From: Bedellia somnulentella
Taxonomy: Eukaryota > Arthropoda > Insecta > Lepidoptera > Bedelliidae
Length of the DNA: 64,000 nt
Assembly (NCBI GenBank): GCA_963576735.1
Contig: OY755172.1
Span: 2,108,001-2,172,000, forward strand
Reading direction: 5' to 3'
Positions within the stretch are counted from its first letter, which is position 1; the number at the start of each line of letters is the position of its first letter. Of this stretch, positions 10,019-21,743 are shown one piece after another. The notes beneath the pieces are model-generated. The model saw only the letters and a program-made list of their open reading frames with translations, was not told the DNA's origin and ran no database searches. The position numbers and the translations under genes were made by a program.

Positions 10019-11124
10019 CACGCCGCGTCTCGCGTGATCAGTTACTATCCGGTGTGTGACTGACTGTGTGTCTGTGATCGCGTGCAAACGTCAATAAGAT
10101 TGTATGGGCGGTGACGCTCAAGTAACTGGTTAGTAATTTAAGTTTGTAACTAGTTGTTTTTATTAGCTCCGTGAGAGGAGGGCTTTACTCAATCCACCCT
10201 AATTCTATCCAAAAAAATAACAAGCTGTCCCAAGTCTTTCAAAAAGTCATATGACAGTTAGTTCATATACGTTCATTAGTGAAGTTACGATGGGCATGAG
10301 CCTCTATCATGGGTACAATACCGAGACATGAGCACTAGAATTAAATAAAACCAATTCAAACAATTTGTTTTACTTTTATTTACAAACCATTGTTGCTTAC
10401 AATCACAGACAAAAAAACAGTCTATTAGAGGAGATACTATGATTATACTTACATTTTGTACACACACTGAATGAACTCCGATAACCTTCTTACAAATTAT
10501 TAATTAAAATTTTAACTATTATAGGTTTGTACATTTTTATTAACTAATTACTCAGGAACAATTTAGATTCTGGTTTTTAGAATTTGATTGAAAGGTTGAT
10601 TTTCTAAACACGCTCTCAGCCAGTTGATTCAAACACGAAGGCTAATTTTAGTTACATAAATAATTTTAGTTATTGCAATGGCTTAAATGGATTTAGTTCT
10701 CATATTCACATTTTATTAATTTATATATATATATAAATACATAAGCTTGTAAATTGAAGAATTTGAGAAAGAATTTGCCTTAAAAGTTTTTACACAGTTA
10801 AGTTCTAATGTATTTATTTATTTCATACGATATGAACCACACTGAAGTCAATTCACATTGAACACTTTGTGTTGAAAGTCTTCTTGCTGCATTTAAAAAT
10901 GTAATTGAAAGTATCTTTTACACAGATCTTAAAGGTGCTCCTTCACCGAGAGCTACAGACCAACAGAAAACATTGGTATTGGCCACAGACCTGTATTTGA
11001 ATAGATGCCGCAAGTGCATGTACTTCGCGTGTAAAAACTGAGTAAAATTATCTTAGTTTAGCGCCATTTGATTGAGTCCGCGCTCGAACGTTCTCGGTGA
11101 CGGATGTCAAGCCAAATGTAAAAA
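10019..11124. other. Unassigned DNA
   Basis: A moderately CpG-rich patch at 10019-10200 (GTGACGCTCAAG, CCGTGAGAGGAGGGC) abuts the truncated SINE-A and is probably part of another repeat. After that the sequence is AT-rich without supported features. Confidence 0.4.
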
Positions 11125-11208
11125 ATGCCTTATTGTGCCGTATTGAGTTGCAAAATCTATCCAAATAAAGCGGCACAAATTAATAAAAAGATTTCCTTTC
11201 ATCTGTAG
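11125..11208 (+). pseudogene. THAP zinc-finger N-terminal half-exon
   Basis: The ATG at 11125 reads MPYCAVLSCK and, after a short spacer, KKISFHL before TAG. This is how THAP domains (C2CH DNA-binding fingers) begin: M-x-x-C-x4-C, then SFH. In many THAP genes an intron follows the SFHxFP block, and CT|GTAGGT here could be such a donor. I find no following exon with the rest of the finger in the next kilobase. It may be a relic of a THAP-containing transposon or host gene, or a first exon with a distant partner. Confidence 0.45.
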
Positions 11209-11483
11209 GTATTCATTCTGTTAAATGATTAATTGGAACACTCTTGTGTTAACTTTGTGTTTATTTAATAAAATATCAGTTTAATTTTAGTTACACGTAT
11301 ATTTATCTAGGCTACATTTCTTAACATGTGGTATGTGTCAGGCTTTTTATTTCCTTTCTTCACTCAGTGTTGCCAATGTGAATGTACATATATACCAACA
11401 CGCTTCCATATTGTAAAACAATAACAATAAGAAAACTTTCCTAAGTACTACAGTAATTATAATTAATTATCAATTAGGAAACT

Positions 11484-11755
11484 TTACTCCTTTAAATTTA
11501 TCATTTTTCTAAATTTAGTGAATTTATCATTTTCCAAAGCTTTTATAAATATATCTGAAATTTTATTTTCTGACTCTACTTTTATTACTTCCTTGTTTAA
11601 CATTTTCATTTACAAAATGATAGTGAACTTTAATGTGCTTCGAATTCTTTAACTGGTTTACAAACTTTACTAAATTTAATTTTGTTACTGCTTCTGATAT
11701 TTCTACATATGTTGATATTCAGCAAATGTTGAAGACTTTGTTACGCTACTTTGTT
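11484..11755 (-). pseudogene. Ty1/copia-type retrotransposon relic, RNase H end
   Basis: Minus-strand fragments read in order like the end of a copia-group polyprotein. QSSVTKSSTFAEY matches the usual QSxVAxSSTEAEY motif. NSKHIKVHYHFVNENV matches the xKHIDxxYHFxRE block. ISDIFIKAL and KFTKFRKMINL are the typical terminal segment, followed by TAA at 11484. Stop codons and frame changes separate the pieces, so it is dead. No LTRs are visible. Confidence 0.75.
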
Positions 11756-12020
11756 CTTTTTTATTCCCAGTAAAGAACAAATTAAGGGTTACCTTCTATC
11801 ATTTATAATAGAAAATTACGTTTTTGTATGGGAGCCCTCCTTTGATGTTTACTTTACTGCTATTGAATTATTTATTTTGAAAGGTGATACACAAGTAAAT
11901 ATTCTGTGAAAATTTAAAGTGTCTATTTATTACCGATTTAATATTGAGCATAAAAAACGGACAAAATCACGTTTATTGTATGAGGACCCCCCTTAACATA
12001 TATTTTTTTAATTTTTGCTA
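11756..12020. other. Repeat-like AT-rich DNA
   Basis: Together with 12147-12300 this looks like one older repeat (GAAAATTTCAGCTTTCTAG and GAGATACAGTCTGGAGAC blocks) that was later split by the SINE-C insertion at 12033-12134. No gene. Confidence 0.35.
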
Positions 12021-12032
12021 TTTATTGTCATA

Positions 12033-12134
12033 CCTCTGGAAACTAGATGGCGCTTGCCATGTGAATTCAGGAGTATTGGTACCTCTGCCAACCCCTTCGG
12101 GGATAAACGGCGTGAACGTTTATGTTTATGTATG
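12033..12134 (+). mobile_element. SINE-C, 5'-truncated copy
   Basis: A 102-bp insertion is flanked by the perfect 12-bp direct repeat TTTATTGTCATA (12021-12032 and 12135-12146). It contains only the SINE-C 3' part: CTCTGCCAACCCC, the TTCGGGGATA hairpin, GGCGTGAACG and a TTTATGTTTATGTATG tail. The perfect duplication and 5' truncation show insertion by target-primed reverse transcription. Confidence 0.9.
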
Positions 12135-12146
12135 TTTATTGTCATA

Positions 12147-12983
12147 GCGGCAACAGAAATACATCATTTGTGAAAATTTCAGCTTTCTAGATATGACTGT
12201 TTACGAGATACAGTCTGGAGACAAACAGACAGCGGAAAAAAACTTCTTGATTATTTTTCTTTCTCTACAAGTAACTTTATTTGTTTTTTTCAAGCCGACT
12301 TAGTTCTGGGTTGGATTATATTTCGTCATAGCGCCTTCAACTAGCTTTCTTTTTTGTAGATAATATTTCATCTCGTGGTTTTTTATTCGTTTTGTAACTT
12401 TCCCGAGAACAAATTATTAAAACTAGTTAATTAGATAGGTAGGTTATCAATAACGAAAAGTTATCATAATAATAAAGGCTACTGTACTACTCACTAACTC
12501 ACTGATTTAGATCGTTGTTCTCCTAGAAGTAATGGTGGAGGAAAATAATGTAGGAAGAGTGTTCAGAATTAACATGAGACCATGAGAAAATAGCGACATT
12601 AATTAACAGGTATAATTATTGATTTATCATTCATCTGTCGATTTATCATTCGTCTGCCTATGCACTCGAATATAATCGATTGAATCATTTACGCGCGGAC
12701 AGGGAGTTTCCATCACTAAATTGCTCATGTGACGTCACGGTAGGTCGAAAAATAATGGCACGCTTGGTTTCTATACAAGAAATGACACTTGCGTTATCTA
12801 TTCAAATACAGATCTGTGGTATTGGCATATAAGATGAGTCATCCCAAAAAATATATTTTGTGCGGGACTAAATGAACCGAACTAAATCTTGTCCATTCGT
12901 TTTTCTTTTAGAGCTACAACAATTAAACTATAAATTGTGACTCCTACTTTAATAGGCAGCTAATAAAATTCTACGACCGTTGT
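12147..12983. other. Repeat-like and AT-rich DNA
   Basis: The first 150 bp continue the older repeat interrupted by SINE-C. The rest has no supported feature. This region may include the end of the Xpnpep3 3' UTR. Confidence 0.4.
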
Positions 12984-13131
12984 TGATTACGTATCTTTGC
13001 GACTGACGATTGTGTCGCAAGTTGCACGATTGTCGCTGTCAATGTCATGAATTTGTATGAGAATTGACAGTTTTGACAGCGACAATATTGCAACTTGCAA
13101 CACAATAGCAGTCGCTAAAGATACATAATCA
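12984..13131. repeat. Long imperfect hairpin downstream of Xpnpep3
   Basis: 12984-13050 and 13066-13131 are inverted copies of about 65 bp. Both arms share GTATCTTT, GCGACTG, TGTCGCAAGTTGCA-like and TTGTCGCTGTCAA blocks, with an AATTTGTATGAGAATT loop. It starts 28 bp past the Xpnpep3 stop, so it would be in that gene's 3' UTR. It could be a MITE or a structured RNA element. Confidence 0.7.
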
Positions 13132-13158
13132 GTCCCCGTGATCTCAGTTAAAACCAGT

Positions 13159-16100
13159 TTAAGAGCTTATATTATATTTCCCTACCAACTCCTCTATATC
13201 GTTCAATTCCTTTTTACACGACTCAGTCAAAACTAGGGGCTTGTCATCGGTTATTAAAACATCGTCTTCGATTCGGATCCCCATGCCTCTGAACTCCACC
13301 GGTACTGACGTGTCATCTGATCGGATGTAAATACCTGGAAAACATAGGTATTATTAATATGAGAGTATAGTTTACTAATCTACACTAATATTATAAAGAG
13401 GAAAACTTTGTCTGTTTGGTTGTAATGAATAGGCTCAAAAACTACTTGACCGATTTTTAAATTCTTTCACCATTCGAAAGCTACATTATCGACGAGTAAC
13501 ATAGACTATATTTTATTTTGAAAAAAAAAGGGTTCTCTAAGATATTTGGTTTTTTCGGACACAAACTGAAAAAAAAACAACCAAAGAAGTTACTTATTTT
13601 GCATACGCTGCCTAAACTACAAAAGATAGAACCATAAAATGTTACAATTAACTGTAGATCTTATAAATATCTACAAAAAAGTCCGCGACACACTATACCT
13701 ATCTATGTCGAGTGAGGCACAACAACCACATAATATATATAAAAGAAAGTCGTGTCAGTTACACTATTTATAACTCGAGAACAGATGAACTGATCTGGCT
13801 GAAAATTGTTGGAGAGGTAGCTTAAAACCAGGAAAAGGACATAGGATATATAACATCACGCTAAATACTGTAGGGGGTAAACAGTGAAAATATTTAACAC
13901 CATCCGTGCGAAGCCGGAGCGGACCACTAGTAAATTATAAGCTGTTTCAAAATAATAAATAGGAACTATGACTTGTTTTGGATGTAAGTTAATATGTAGT
14001 CTAGACGGCGAACTCGATTGCACATTAGCAGTCATTAAAATTCCTTCATCGCGGTATCGAAATAGTTTTCTAGCTAAATATAAATACAGATTAGAAGTTG
14101 GTACATAGCAGGGTGTACTGGCCAGTATATCTTTGCTGTTCCCACTAGGGATGCGAACAATTCATTCTGAATGCATTTGTTCCTGTAGCAGCATAAGCTA
14201 TTCGATAAAACAAGGGTGATGCCGCTAATTTGTACGGAAAATTTACTTAAAGAACATACATACATACATAAACATACAAATACTCACGGCTATAAATCCC
14301 TTGAAGGTGTAGCCAGAGCTAGGGAATTATTAATTCCTCAGCCACTTTTGGAAGTTGCATGGGGAAACGTTGGTGAAATAAAGGTTGTTGGTGATGGGTC
14401 TCCAACCGCATCGCCCAAAAATCCCTTAAAAGCCCCAACACCGTTAGTCGCCTCTTACGTACACCCACCGGAAGAAATGGGGTAGTGCTATTCTAAGCCA
14501 ACACTACCCAGCATAGCCGACATTTAAAGAACATCCATCATAAAATAAAAGTGTATTACCTGGTTCCACAGTAACCACCATATTAGTTTCCACGGGCACG
14601 CTGCGGGTGACGAGCGGCGTGTCGTGGACGTCGAGACCCAGGTAGTGTGACACGTGGTGGGGACACAGCCGGTAGGCCGCCTGAAAATTTATAAATTGGA
14701 TTTAGTATTTAATACTTGATTAGTAATGAATATAACATAACAATGTAAATACCCAAATTCCAGAATCCGATTTTTCTTGGTGTTTTTCAGATTAGCAAAG
14801 TAACAGAAGGCAAAATAATCGCAACTTTATATGGATACACTTTCAGATGAGAATAAGCCAGCCCATATCTTTCTTTATCATTAACTTCAGTGATATATTA
14901 ACTGTGGGAAATTGGGGATAAATAATGGGCTGCCATAATTTGCCTATAAAATTCATAGTAACTCTTGTGGTCGTAGACAGTTTACCCACTTAAAAAAACA
15001 TCAAAACCCCAAGTGGCCTCTCATTCTCAACACTCGCAGAAAATTTTTCTCTATTTTCTCTACAAAGCAAATTTTCAACCAAATTATAGTCAACTCAATT
15101 ACAACAAAACATCATCTTCCTCTCTTGAATTTTTTCATATCGAATATTGATGTGAGATTTCGGGCTAAAGTGAAAAGTTGGTCAATCAATGATGATGATG
15201 AGATGATGACAATATTAAAATGAAACTCACCAATCTTAAATCGTACCCATCCAATGTCTTCGGCAAGATGCATTCCTCTTGTAAGTGTTTGCCGAGCAGA
15301 CGACACATGCTTTCAAATAGTTGGTCGAGAGGGAGTCTGTGCTCGCCTAGGATTTCTATCAGTCTTTTCTGAAGCAAAAATTTTAATTTAATGGAAATGT
15401 TTGAATATTTTTTATGCCGTTCGGTGTATTACTAAATACATTTTTCCATATGCGCATGATTTTTATACAAATAAAATGTGTTGATTACTACATGCATACA
15501 TTACATATACTCACGCCATTAGTTCCCATTGGGGTAGGAAGAGGCAATCGATCGCCGCACTTTGTACGATCCTGATATGATAAGCCTCTCTAGCTTCGTT
15601 AACATCCATCAATTTTCTCAATTAATATAAATTTCGAAGTTGATTACTAATAAAATAACTCAATTAATATAAATTCAAAGAAAGTACAGGCTCAAAAGTT
15701 TGTAGTGGCTGCATTTAACAAGGGTTAAGTTCAGGAAGATATTTCACATTTTGCATTAACTAATTGTTCAAGGGCAAAGAAGCCAATCGACCACCTTTTC
15801 AGAGAAGGTGCAATTAGGTTAGGGACAATCGTGTGTTAGAAGACATCGATTTATTGTGCATATAGTAAACATATTTTAGCATATAGTAATATTATATCTA
15901 AAAAATATTTCAACAAAACAGGTAATTCTGTGTGTGATAATGCGACATCCAAACGAAACGGATTGCAAAAAATATTCAATAATCAAAGCCTATATATACT
16001 AGGACTTCAATGCAAATTGAGATTAAAATGAATTGAGCTGAACGAGTTAGGTTGTAGGCTGTGCAGTCGCTCTTAAGCTTGAAGCCGCGCTCTAAATAAG

Positions 16101-19100
16101 CAACCATATTTTTTATATTGAGTTCATGTGGAAAATTGTGTTTCGGTGTTTATTCCTCAATGGTAGGTTCGATCACGACCCCTACGACACTTATTAGCAA
16201 TGTCCACTTGATTGCTGTGCCAAATTTGGTTAAATGGACAAACTATACACAAAAAGCTTTTAATAAGCTCCGTGTGCAGTACAACAACACCTTCAGGATG
16301 CTGTTGCGGCTGTCACGCTTTTGTAGTGCATCTGGTATGTTCGCGAGAGAGCGAACCGATGACTTCTATGGGATAATTTGCAAACGAACTGCCTCGTTGA
16401 TGGCACGGGTGCGAGCCAGTAGCAACAGCATCGTGAGGGCGGTTGCTGAACGTTTTGACTGTCCCATTTTGGCTCACTGGGTGCGGACCATTCACTGGAA
16501 CAGGGAATGTACCGCGTACAGTGTGGCAAAATGACGACACCATAAGATTACTATAAGATAAACTAACAATAGGTTTAAGTAATTTTCACTATCTACTAAC
16601 AAATATATGGATGTTCTAACGTCTGAAATAAATGAATAAATAAATAAATTCGGTCGAGCCGTTCCAGAGGAGTTCGATCACAAAGAAGTGGTCTACCCGC
16701 GTATAATATTATTATCCATTATTATTCAGAAATATGTGTTATTGAAGTTAGTTACCTGAACGGTTAGAACTAATTCATATAATATTTTCTGATGCGATGT
16801 AAACTTTCCTGAAACGGGCCACGTTCGCGACAAGTCCGAGTTGTACAACCATCTTTGACAACCTGAAATTGAAATGGATTTATACAATTTAATAAAAATA
16901 GATGACGCACAACTGTCCAGTTTTTTGGGGCAGTAACTAAAACAAAAACTATTGGGTAATCGAGTTACCGTGTTTCTTTACCTTTATAATGTACTAGCTG
17001 ACCCGACAGACTTCGTTCTGTCAAATTTGCATATGACAAAGCTTAAGGCGTTTTTCCGGTACTCTCAGTTCAATCAGGCGTGAATATTTTATCGGTCAAT
17101 TTTTTCCGCGATAAAAAGTATCCTATGTTATAATTTGGGTCATTACCTAGCATTCTGACAAATTTTATTCATATACATCATGTACTTGAGGAGCCTTTTT
17201 GCTTCAAATACACAAACACAACTTTCACATTTATAATATTAATAGTATTTTATAAGGTTTCTGTTCTAGCTGGTAGTAAAAATAAATTTTGTTTAATACA
17301 CTTTTACTATAGAGGTGTTCAGTAAAAATAATTTAAACAATATCTATTCAAGCTAATCATCTTTTAGGCTCCTCTTTGCAACTGCTGTTGATCCAGATTG
17401 TCCAGTCATGTGTTTATTACCTTAACATACATACATACATACATACATATTGTCACGCCGTTAGTTCCCATTGGGGTAGGCAGAGACTATCGATCGCCAC
17501 TTTGTATGATCCTGGCAAACCTCTCTAGCTTCATTCACATCCATCAATCTTTTCATACATGCTCTTTTATTCTTCGTACTTCGGACACCTGCCTTATTAC
17601 CTTAACCTTACTTACTTGCTCCGTCTCAACTTCAGTTGGCCACGCCCCATCATCCTATTCATATCCACCACTCACCAGTTTGCTTCACTGACTTTTATCT
17701 CCCTCCCAACTTTCTATCGCCTCACAAGATCTCCCTTTTCATAACGCATTCACCATACTTCTCTCAAAGTAAAGCATTACTGACAAACCCTCACCAGACT
17801 CCACCATCGACATTTCCCCACTGGCAAACAGCGGGTTGTTCTGCACATATCGTATGTGGCATGCCCTAGCGCCCCCCGCCACGACTTTACTACTTTTTCT
17901 ATCTTAACTCTTAACTTTTATCCCCCTATCACCCTTCGTTCACTCATTCGACTTTTTGCTTCATTAACTTATACCTACTTATTTTTCAACTTTTGTTCAT
18001 CTCGATCACTCTATTCGTAACGCTCTCATCACGCATTCATCAGCCTTTTAAAAAAAGAGAAGCAGTTCTCACCAGAATCCACCAACAACATTTCCCCACT
18101 GGCCAGCAGCTGGTTGTTCTGCACATAGTGTATGTGGCAGGCCCGGGCGCCCCCCGCCACCACGGGCGGGAAGGCCAGGTGCTCCGCGCCCCCTTGCCGG
18201 CTGCTGTAGTCTAGCACGGCGTTTATTGTGCTCTCGCATACACCTGAATAGTGAATAAATACATTTATTCACCTGCGCCGTAGGACTAGGCATAAAAACG
18301 TACTGTTTATAAATAAGTAGACTTTTTAAATTATTTAGGTGTGAAGTGTCGACTTGGAATAGCACTACTCTATTTTTTCCTGTGGGTGTTTGCAAGAGGT
18401 GACAAAAAGAACTGGGGATTTTTAAGTGATTTATGCGCGATGAAATTCTAAGGAATTACTTATTCTGAAGATCTGGCTACCCGTGAGTATGTATGTGAAC
18501 TTTATATACAAAATTCTACATATAATATGAATGACAGGTCACCAAGCTTTTTATCTGGGAGGAAGCAAGAATTCAAAGAATTATAGACATTTCTGAATTA
18601 TTGATAGAATCACATTGGCAAGTTAAGATGGTTTGGCCAGAAAGAGCAAATGAATAAAAATAAAGTTGCACAACAAGTTTCCCAGGATTGTGAAGAGTGT
18701 CAAAATTTAGTATCTCCCTAACCCAATCGGAAATAACGGCGAAAGTATACTAGACATGCATGTATAGGCACACTGTTCACTTACCAGGTTTAGTACAAGC
18801 AATAGCCATATTAAGTGACTGGGCCCCGATATAGCAAGTATCCTTCATCAACTGCACTTCCGAAGCAGACTTGATACTTCTCATTTGGTGCAAAACTTTC
18901 TGAGGGTCTGCCAACGAGATGTGGTTGTCTTGTTTCAAGTTGGATATTATGCTGCTGTGTAGCTCAGGGTTGGCTGGGCTTTCGTTGTGGTACCACAGGG
19001 TTGAGGGTTTGGATGAGAATATTGTTCTGTGAAAAATATATAATTAATTATATATTTTTATTATATATTTTATTAATATATAATTATCATTTATTAACCA

Positions 19101-20744
19101 TTCTTCAATATTGTGCATTTGCAAAATGAACATTAGCCAAGTACAGTAAAAAGATTAATATTTTTTCTTATGAATAGTATTTGATTCTCGTTCCAATCAT
19201 TTTTTTAAAAGTGTAATAATGCAGATTATAATATTTTAAAAATTTAAATAAAGTCTTTTTTCAGTGAAATGTTCCATATTTAATAGTTAAGGTACTTGCC
19301 AAAGCCAAGGGATGCCCAGTATAAATAAGAAGACATATTTATAAAGAATTTAATTCATAATAACCAACCTTTCCAGAAAGTTCTCGAAATGCGTAACCGG
19401 TAATGATTCATCAACAGCAAATAACTTTTGTGCATTTGTACAGCCGGTGCGTGTGCCATCCCATAGTTCTGCGTGATTGTCTTTATCATGGACAAATAAT
19501 ATACTCTGGAAATAAAAGTAATAAAAATTAATAGGCTAAGCAAGCTTGTAATTTAATATAGTTAATTATACATTGAAGATTTCTATGTGAAGTGAACAGA
19601 GGTTGTTCACACTTGACAGTAAAAATGACATACTGCACCAATGGAGTAACCAGATAGAATTTTGATCCAAAATGAATTGTTTTTAAGAATATTTCAATGA
19701 CATAAGGTCAAAAATATGGTACTAACGATTTATTAATTGCCATTTTCGGGTTTTAACTAGGATGAAAATATTACACTGAAAAACCACTTACCTTATAGTC
19801 TTCAGTTTGTGCTGGTTTGATAATGACTAAGATTGCAGAGGGTTCAAGGCATCCTGTTAGATAGAAGAAATCTGAATTTTGTCTAAACACATAGGGTATC
19901 TTGTCTGACATAAATAGTTTTTGGGCAGCTGGCATAACTATCTGAAAATATGGTAAATGCAAGTTATCAATTTTAATACTGTATAATACATAAAACATAC
20001 ATGCTCAGAGTATGTGTATGTGTAGAGCTATTCAGAGTCAAAAGTACATATTGAATCATTGTACTGAATTCATGCTGTGGGCATTTTTTCAGGTTTACGG
20101 AGTGTCAAGGGTGAGTATCCGTGCATCAGGTACACCAACACCAAGTAAGATTTATCCAGTTTTGTAAGACATTTCACGATGGCATCCCTAAATTCTGATT
20201 AAGAGCGCAGATTGTTCTCTCTCTCACTCTCAAAACAACTAAGGGAGACCCATTACAAGTAATCTTTCTCCTGCCTTATTTTACTTACAAATCTTCAAGA
20301 GTTACAAAGGAATATCATTAAAAATATATTACTATCTTGATTTTTGTACTTACTATATGATTTGTAAAATTATTTTCTACTTGTGTTAGTAGCTTTGATA
20401 CAAATGTGTCTCTTCTTTCTTTATACTCAGCTTGTGAAATGCAGTTGGTCAAACAATTTTCTTGGATTAAGTGTGGATGAGAGTGGCAAGTAGGCTGACC
20501 CATAATGCCTTTTGGTATTTGAAACTTTATTAATGGTTGTTTTTCTGCCACTTTCCCAGGCGGTAGCTCTAGGGTGGATAGAGGTCTTGCATATTTATGG
20601 AGCAATTTAAAACTTGTACTTTTTCTGAAAACTAAATCGATACTTACAATCACTTGTTATTAAGAACCACTACTTACGATTATAACCTAATTTTATAAAA
20701 AGTTACAAACCGAAGCGTAATGGGCAGTGGCTAAAACTCTGCAT
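13159..20744 (-). CDS. Xpnpep3: Xaa-Pro aminopeptidase 3 (APP3), complete
   Basis: M24B metallopeptidase that removes an N-terminal residue preceding proline; the family member APP3 is mitochondrial. Exons on the minus strand: 20744-20707, 20624-20354, 19941-19792, 19505-19369, 19026-18785, 18243-18073, 16862-16756, 15368-15231, 14680-14560 and 13334-13159. All have GT/AG borders and the phases sum to exactly 517 codons (516 residues), close to the usual length. The N-terminal domain has [11 protein letters not shown] and [15 protein letters not shown]. The catalytic pita-bread domain carries all five metal ligands: D335 (LLVDSG), D346 (YNSDLSRTW), H430 (PHHVSHYLG), E457 (VEP) and E481 (GIRIEDD). 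The first exon gives a short basic [11 protein letters not shown] start fitting a mitochondrial presequence. An in-frame ATG at 20653, inside the first 82-bp intron, is an alternative start. Introns hold a Helitron, LINE pieces, SINE-A and an exon relic. Confidence 0.95.
13379..13930 (+). mobile_element. Non-autonomous Helitron
   Basis: Begins TCTACACTAATATTATAAAG and ends CGGACCACTAG followed by T, with the CCGTGCGAAGCCGG hairpin just before the end. It is inserted between A and T and has no TIR or target duplication. These are Helitron hallmarks. It encodes no Rep/helicase. It lies in the last intron of Xpnpep3. Confidence 0.8.
14258..14523 (-). repeat. SINE-A copy with target-site duplication
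   Basis: Full-length antisense copy bounded by the 11-bp direct repeat TTAAAGAACAT (14247-14257 and 14524-14534). The boundaries fix the full element at about 266 bp, with a CATACATACATA tail and a 5' end extending past AGTGTTGGCTTAGAATAG. In a Xpnpep3 intron. Confidence 0.92.
15492..15620 (-). repeat. LINE-B 3' end fragment
   Basis: Antisense copy with TATACTCACGCC, CCCATTGGGGTAGG and ATCGATCGCC. It is 5'-truncated after about 120 bp. Located in a Xpnpep3 intron. Confidence 0.75.
16118..16651 (+). mobile_element. LINE 3' end with partial reverse transcriptase ORF
   Basis: The open frame 16118-16534 ends with [19 protein letters not shown], a C-terminal block common in insect jockey-type retrotransposon ORF2 proteins. 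[15 protein letters not shown] and [12 protein letters not shown] follow. A short 3' UTR ends in a GAATAAATAAATAAAT-type tail near 16651. The catalytic RT domain is missing (5' truncation). It sits in sense opposite to Xpnpep3, in the intron between the exons at 16862-16756 and 15368-15231. Confidence 0.75.
16994..17165 (-). mobile_element. Helitron 3' end, antisense
   Basis: On the minus strand it ends GACAGAACGAAGTCTGTC, then GGGTCAG, then CTAG followed by T. This is a perfect 6-bp stem hairpin plus the CTAG terminus of Helitrons. The upstream limit is not visible, since similarity to known repeats fades near 17165. Confidence 0.6.
17424..17585 (-). repeat. LINE-B 3' end
   Basis: A (CATA)n microsatellite leads into GTCACGCCGTTAG, CCCATTGGGGTAGGC and ATCGATCGCC, matching the other LINE-B copies. 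The following 200 bp are pyrimidine-rich and unassigned. Confidence 0.8.
17790..17882 (-). pseudogene. Partial copy of Xpnpep3 exon 6
   Basis: This 93-bp stretch aligns without gaps to 18068-18160, the 3' two-thirds of the Xpnpep3 exon at 18243-18073 plus its splice donor. I count 11 differences. The copy keeps an open frame and a GTGAG donor, but the exon start is missing and the sequence before it is purine-rich and a poor acceptor. The metal-ligand Asp of the LLVDSG motif is Glu in the copy (MVESG), so it could not supply the active site. Confidence 0.8.
18341..18497 (+). repeat. SINE-A copy, internally deleted
   Basis: Diverged copy with AAGTGTCGACTTGGAATAGC at its 5' side and CTGGCTACCCGTGAGTATG at its 3' side. 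The middle, including TTCCCCACTCAACTTCC, is lost. In a Xpnpep3 intron. Confidence 0.75.
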
Positions 20745-21315
20745 TATTTTAAATAATTTTTCACTTTGTAAGGTTCATTAGTGATTTAGTTACAATAATT
20801 AAATGTACAAACAGAAACAAATGGAGGGAGGTTATTTATTTTGTTGTTTTTTTTTGTTTGTTGACTTTGACTTGAATGAAGAGTGATGTCATGTCAGGGA
20901 CAGTGAATGAATGTCTCTGTGAGTGAAGGAAAGGGGCAAAATATACGGCTTTTTGGACTAATTGGCCAATTTTTAAAAATGAAATTATGTTCACGGTAAG
21001 AGTTTTGAATAGGGTAGGCAAGGCTGATACTTTAGATAGAAACTCTTACAACTTTCTTTCTTGCATTGACGTTTCGTTTCGACCATGAACTCGATTGTGA
21101 TGTTTCAAGAATATTTTCAGTACTAACTAACTAGTACTAAGAATAGTTTCACCCAAACTAAAACTTGGATAAAACATAGTAATAATTAAAAAGTATGATA
21201 GTTTTATATATTCGGCTTCGGATAAAGGTAAGTAATTAATTGTATTGAAGAAGCTCCATATTTAAATCATATAATAACAAGTATACACAAAAAGTATGTA
21301 GCATAAAAGTAGTTA
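20745..21315. other. Upstream region of Xpnpep3
   Basis: This presumably holds the Xpnpep3 promoter and 5' UTR (minus strand). No TATA box is obvious. The small open frame at 20836-21021 (-) lies in this leader region and is not recognisable. Confidence 0.4.
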
Positions 21316-21512
21316 GCCGTGTAGTGTCTGCTTGGAATAACACTACCCCATTTCTTCCGGTAGGTGTACTCTTACGGCCCCAAGGTTTTTCAGGGATTTT
21401 TGGCGATACGGTTGGATACTTTCCAAAAGTGGCTGATGAATTTCTTATTCATTTGTTCTGGCTACCCCTTCTAGGGATTTATATCCGTGAGAATATGTTT
21501 GTATGTAGCATA
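21316..21512 (+). repeat. SINE-A copy, internally deleted
   Basis: Runs from CCGTGTAGTGTCTGCTTGG to CCGTGAGAATATGTTTGTATG. Lacks the middle part around the ATTCTACCATCTTTTCCCC block. Confidence 0.85.
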
Positions 21513-21743
21513 GGTCTATTTAAATCAACTCTCATGCGGTTTTTATGCACATCAAGTTAAGGAGAACCCTAAAAAACCTAGCAATTCAAAAAAAAATATG
21601 ACTACGACCATGTTAAAATAAATAGATGTTTCATGTTTTTGTCTGCAACTTGCTCTTATTTGGTAAATTACAAATTGCTAAAATTAATTTATAAATTGTA
21701 TCCTCAATAGTACGTGCTTATTAATAAAAAAAGAATTAGCGGC

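Noticed and set aside
16293..16543. Minus-strand frames at the LINE fragment
   Set aside because: Shadows of the plus-strand LINE ORF2 end.
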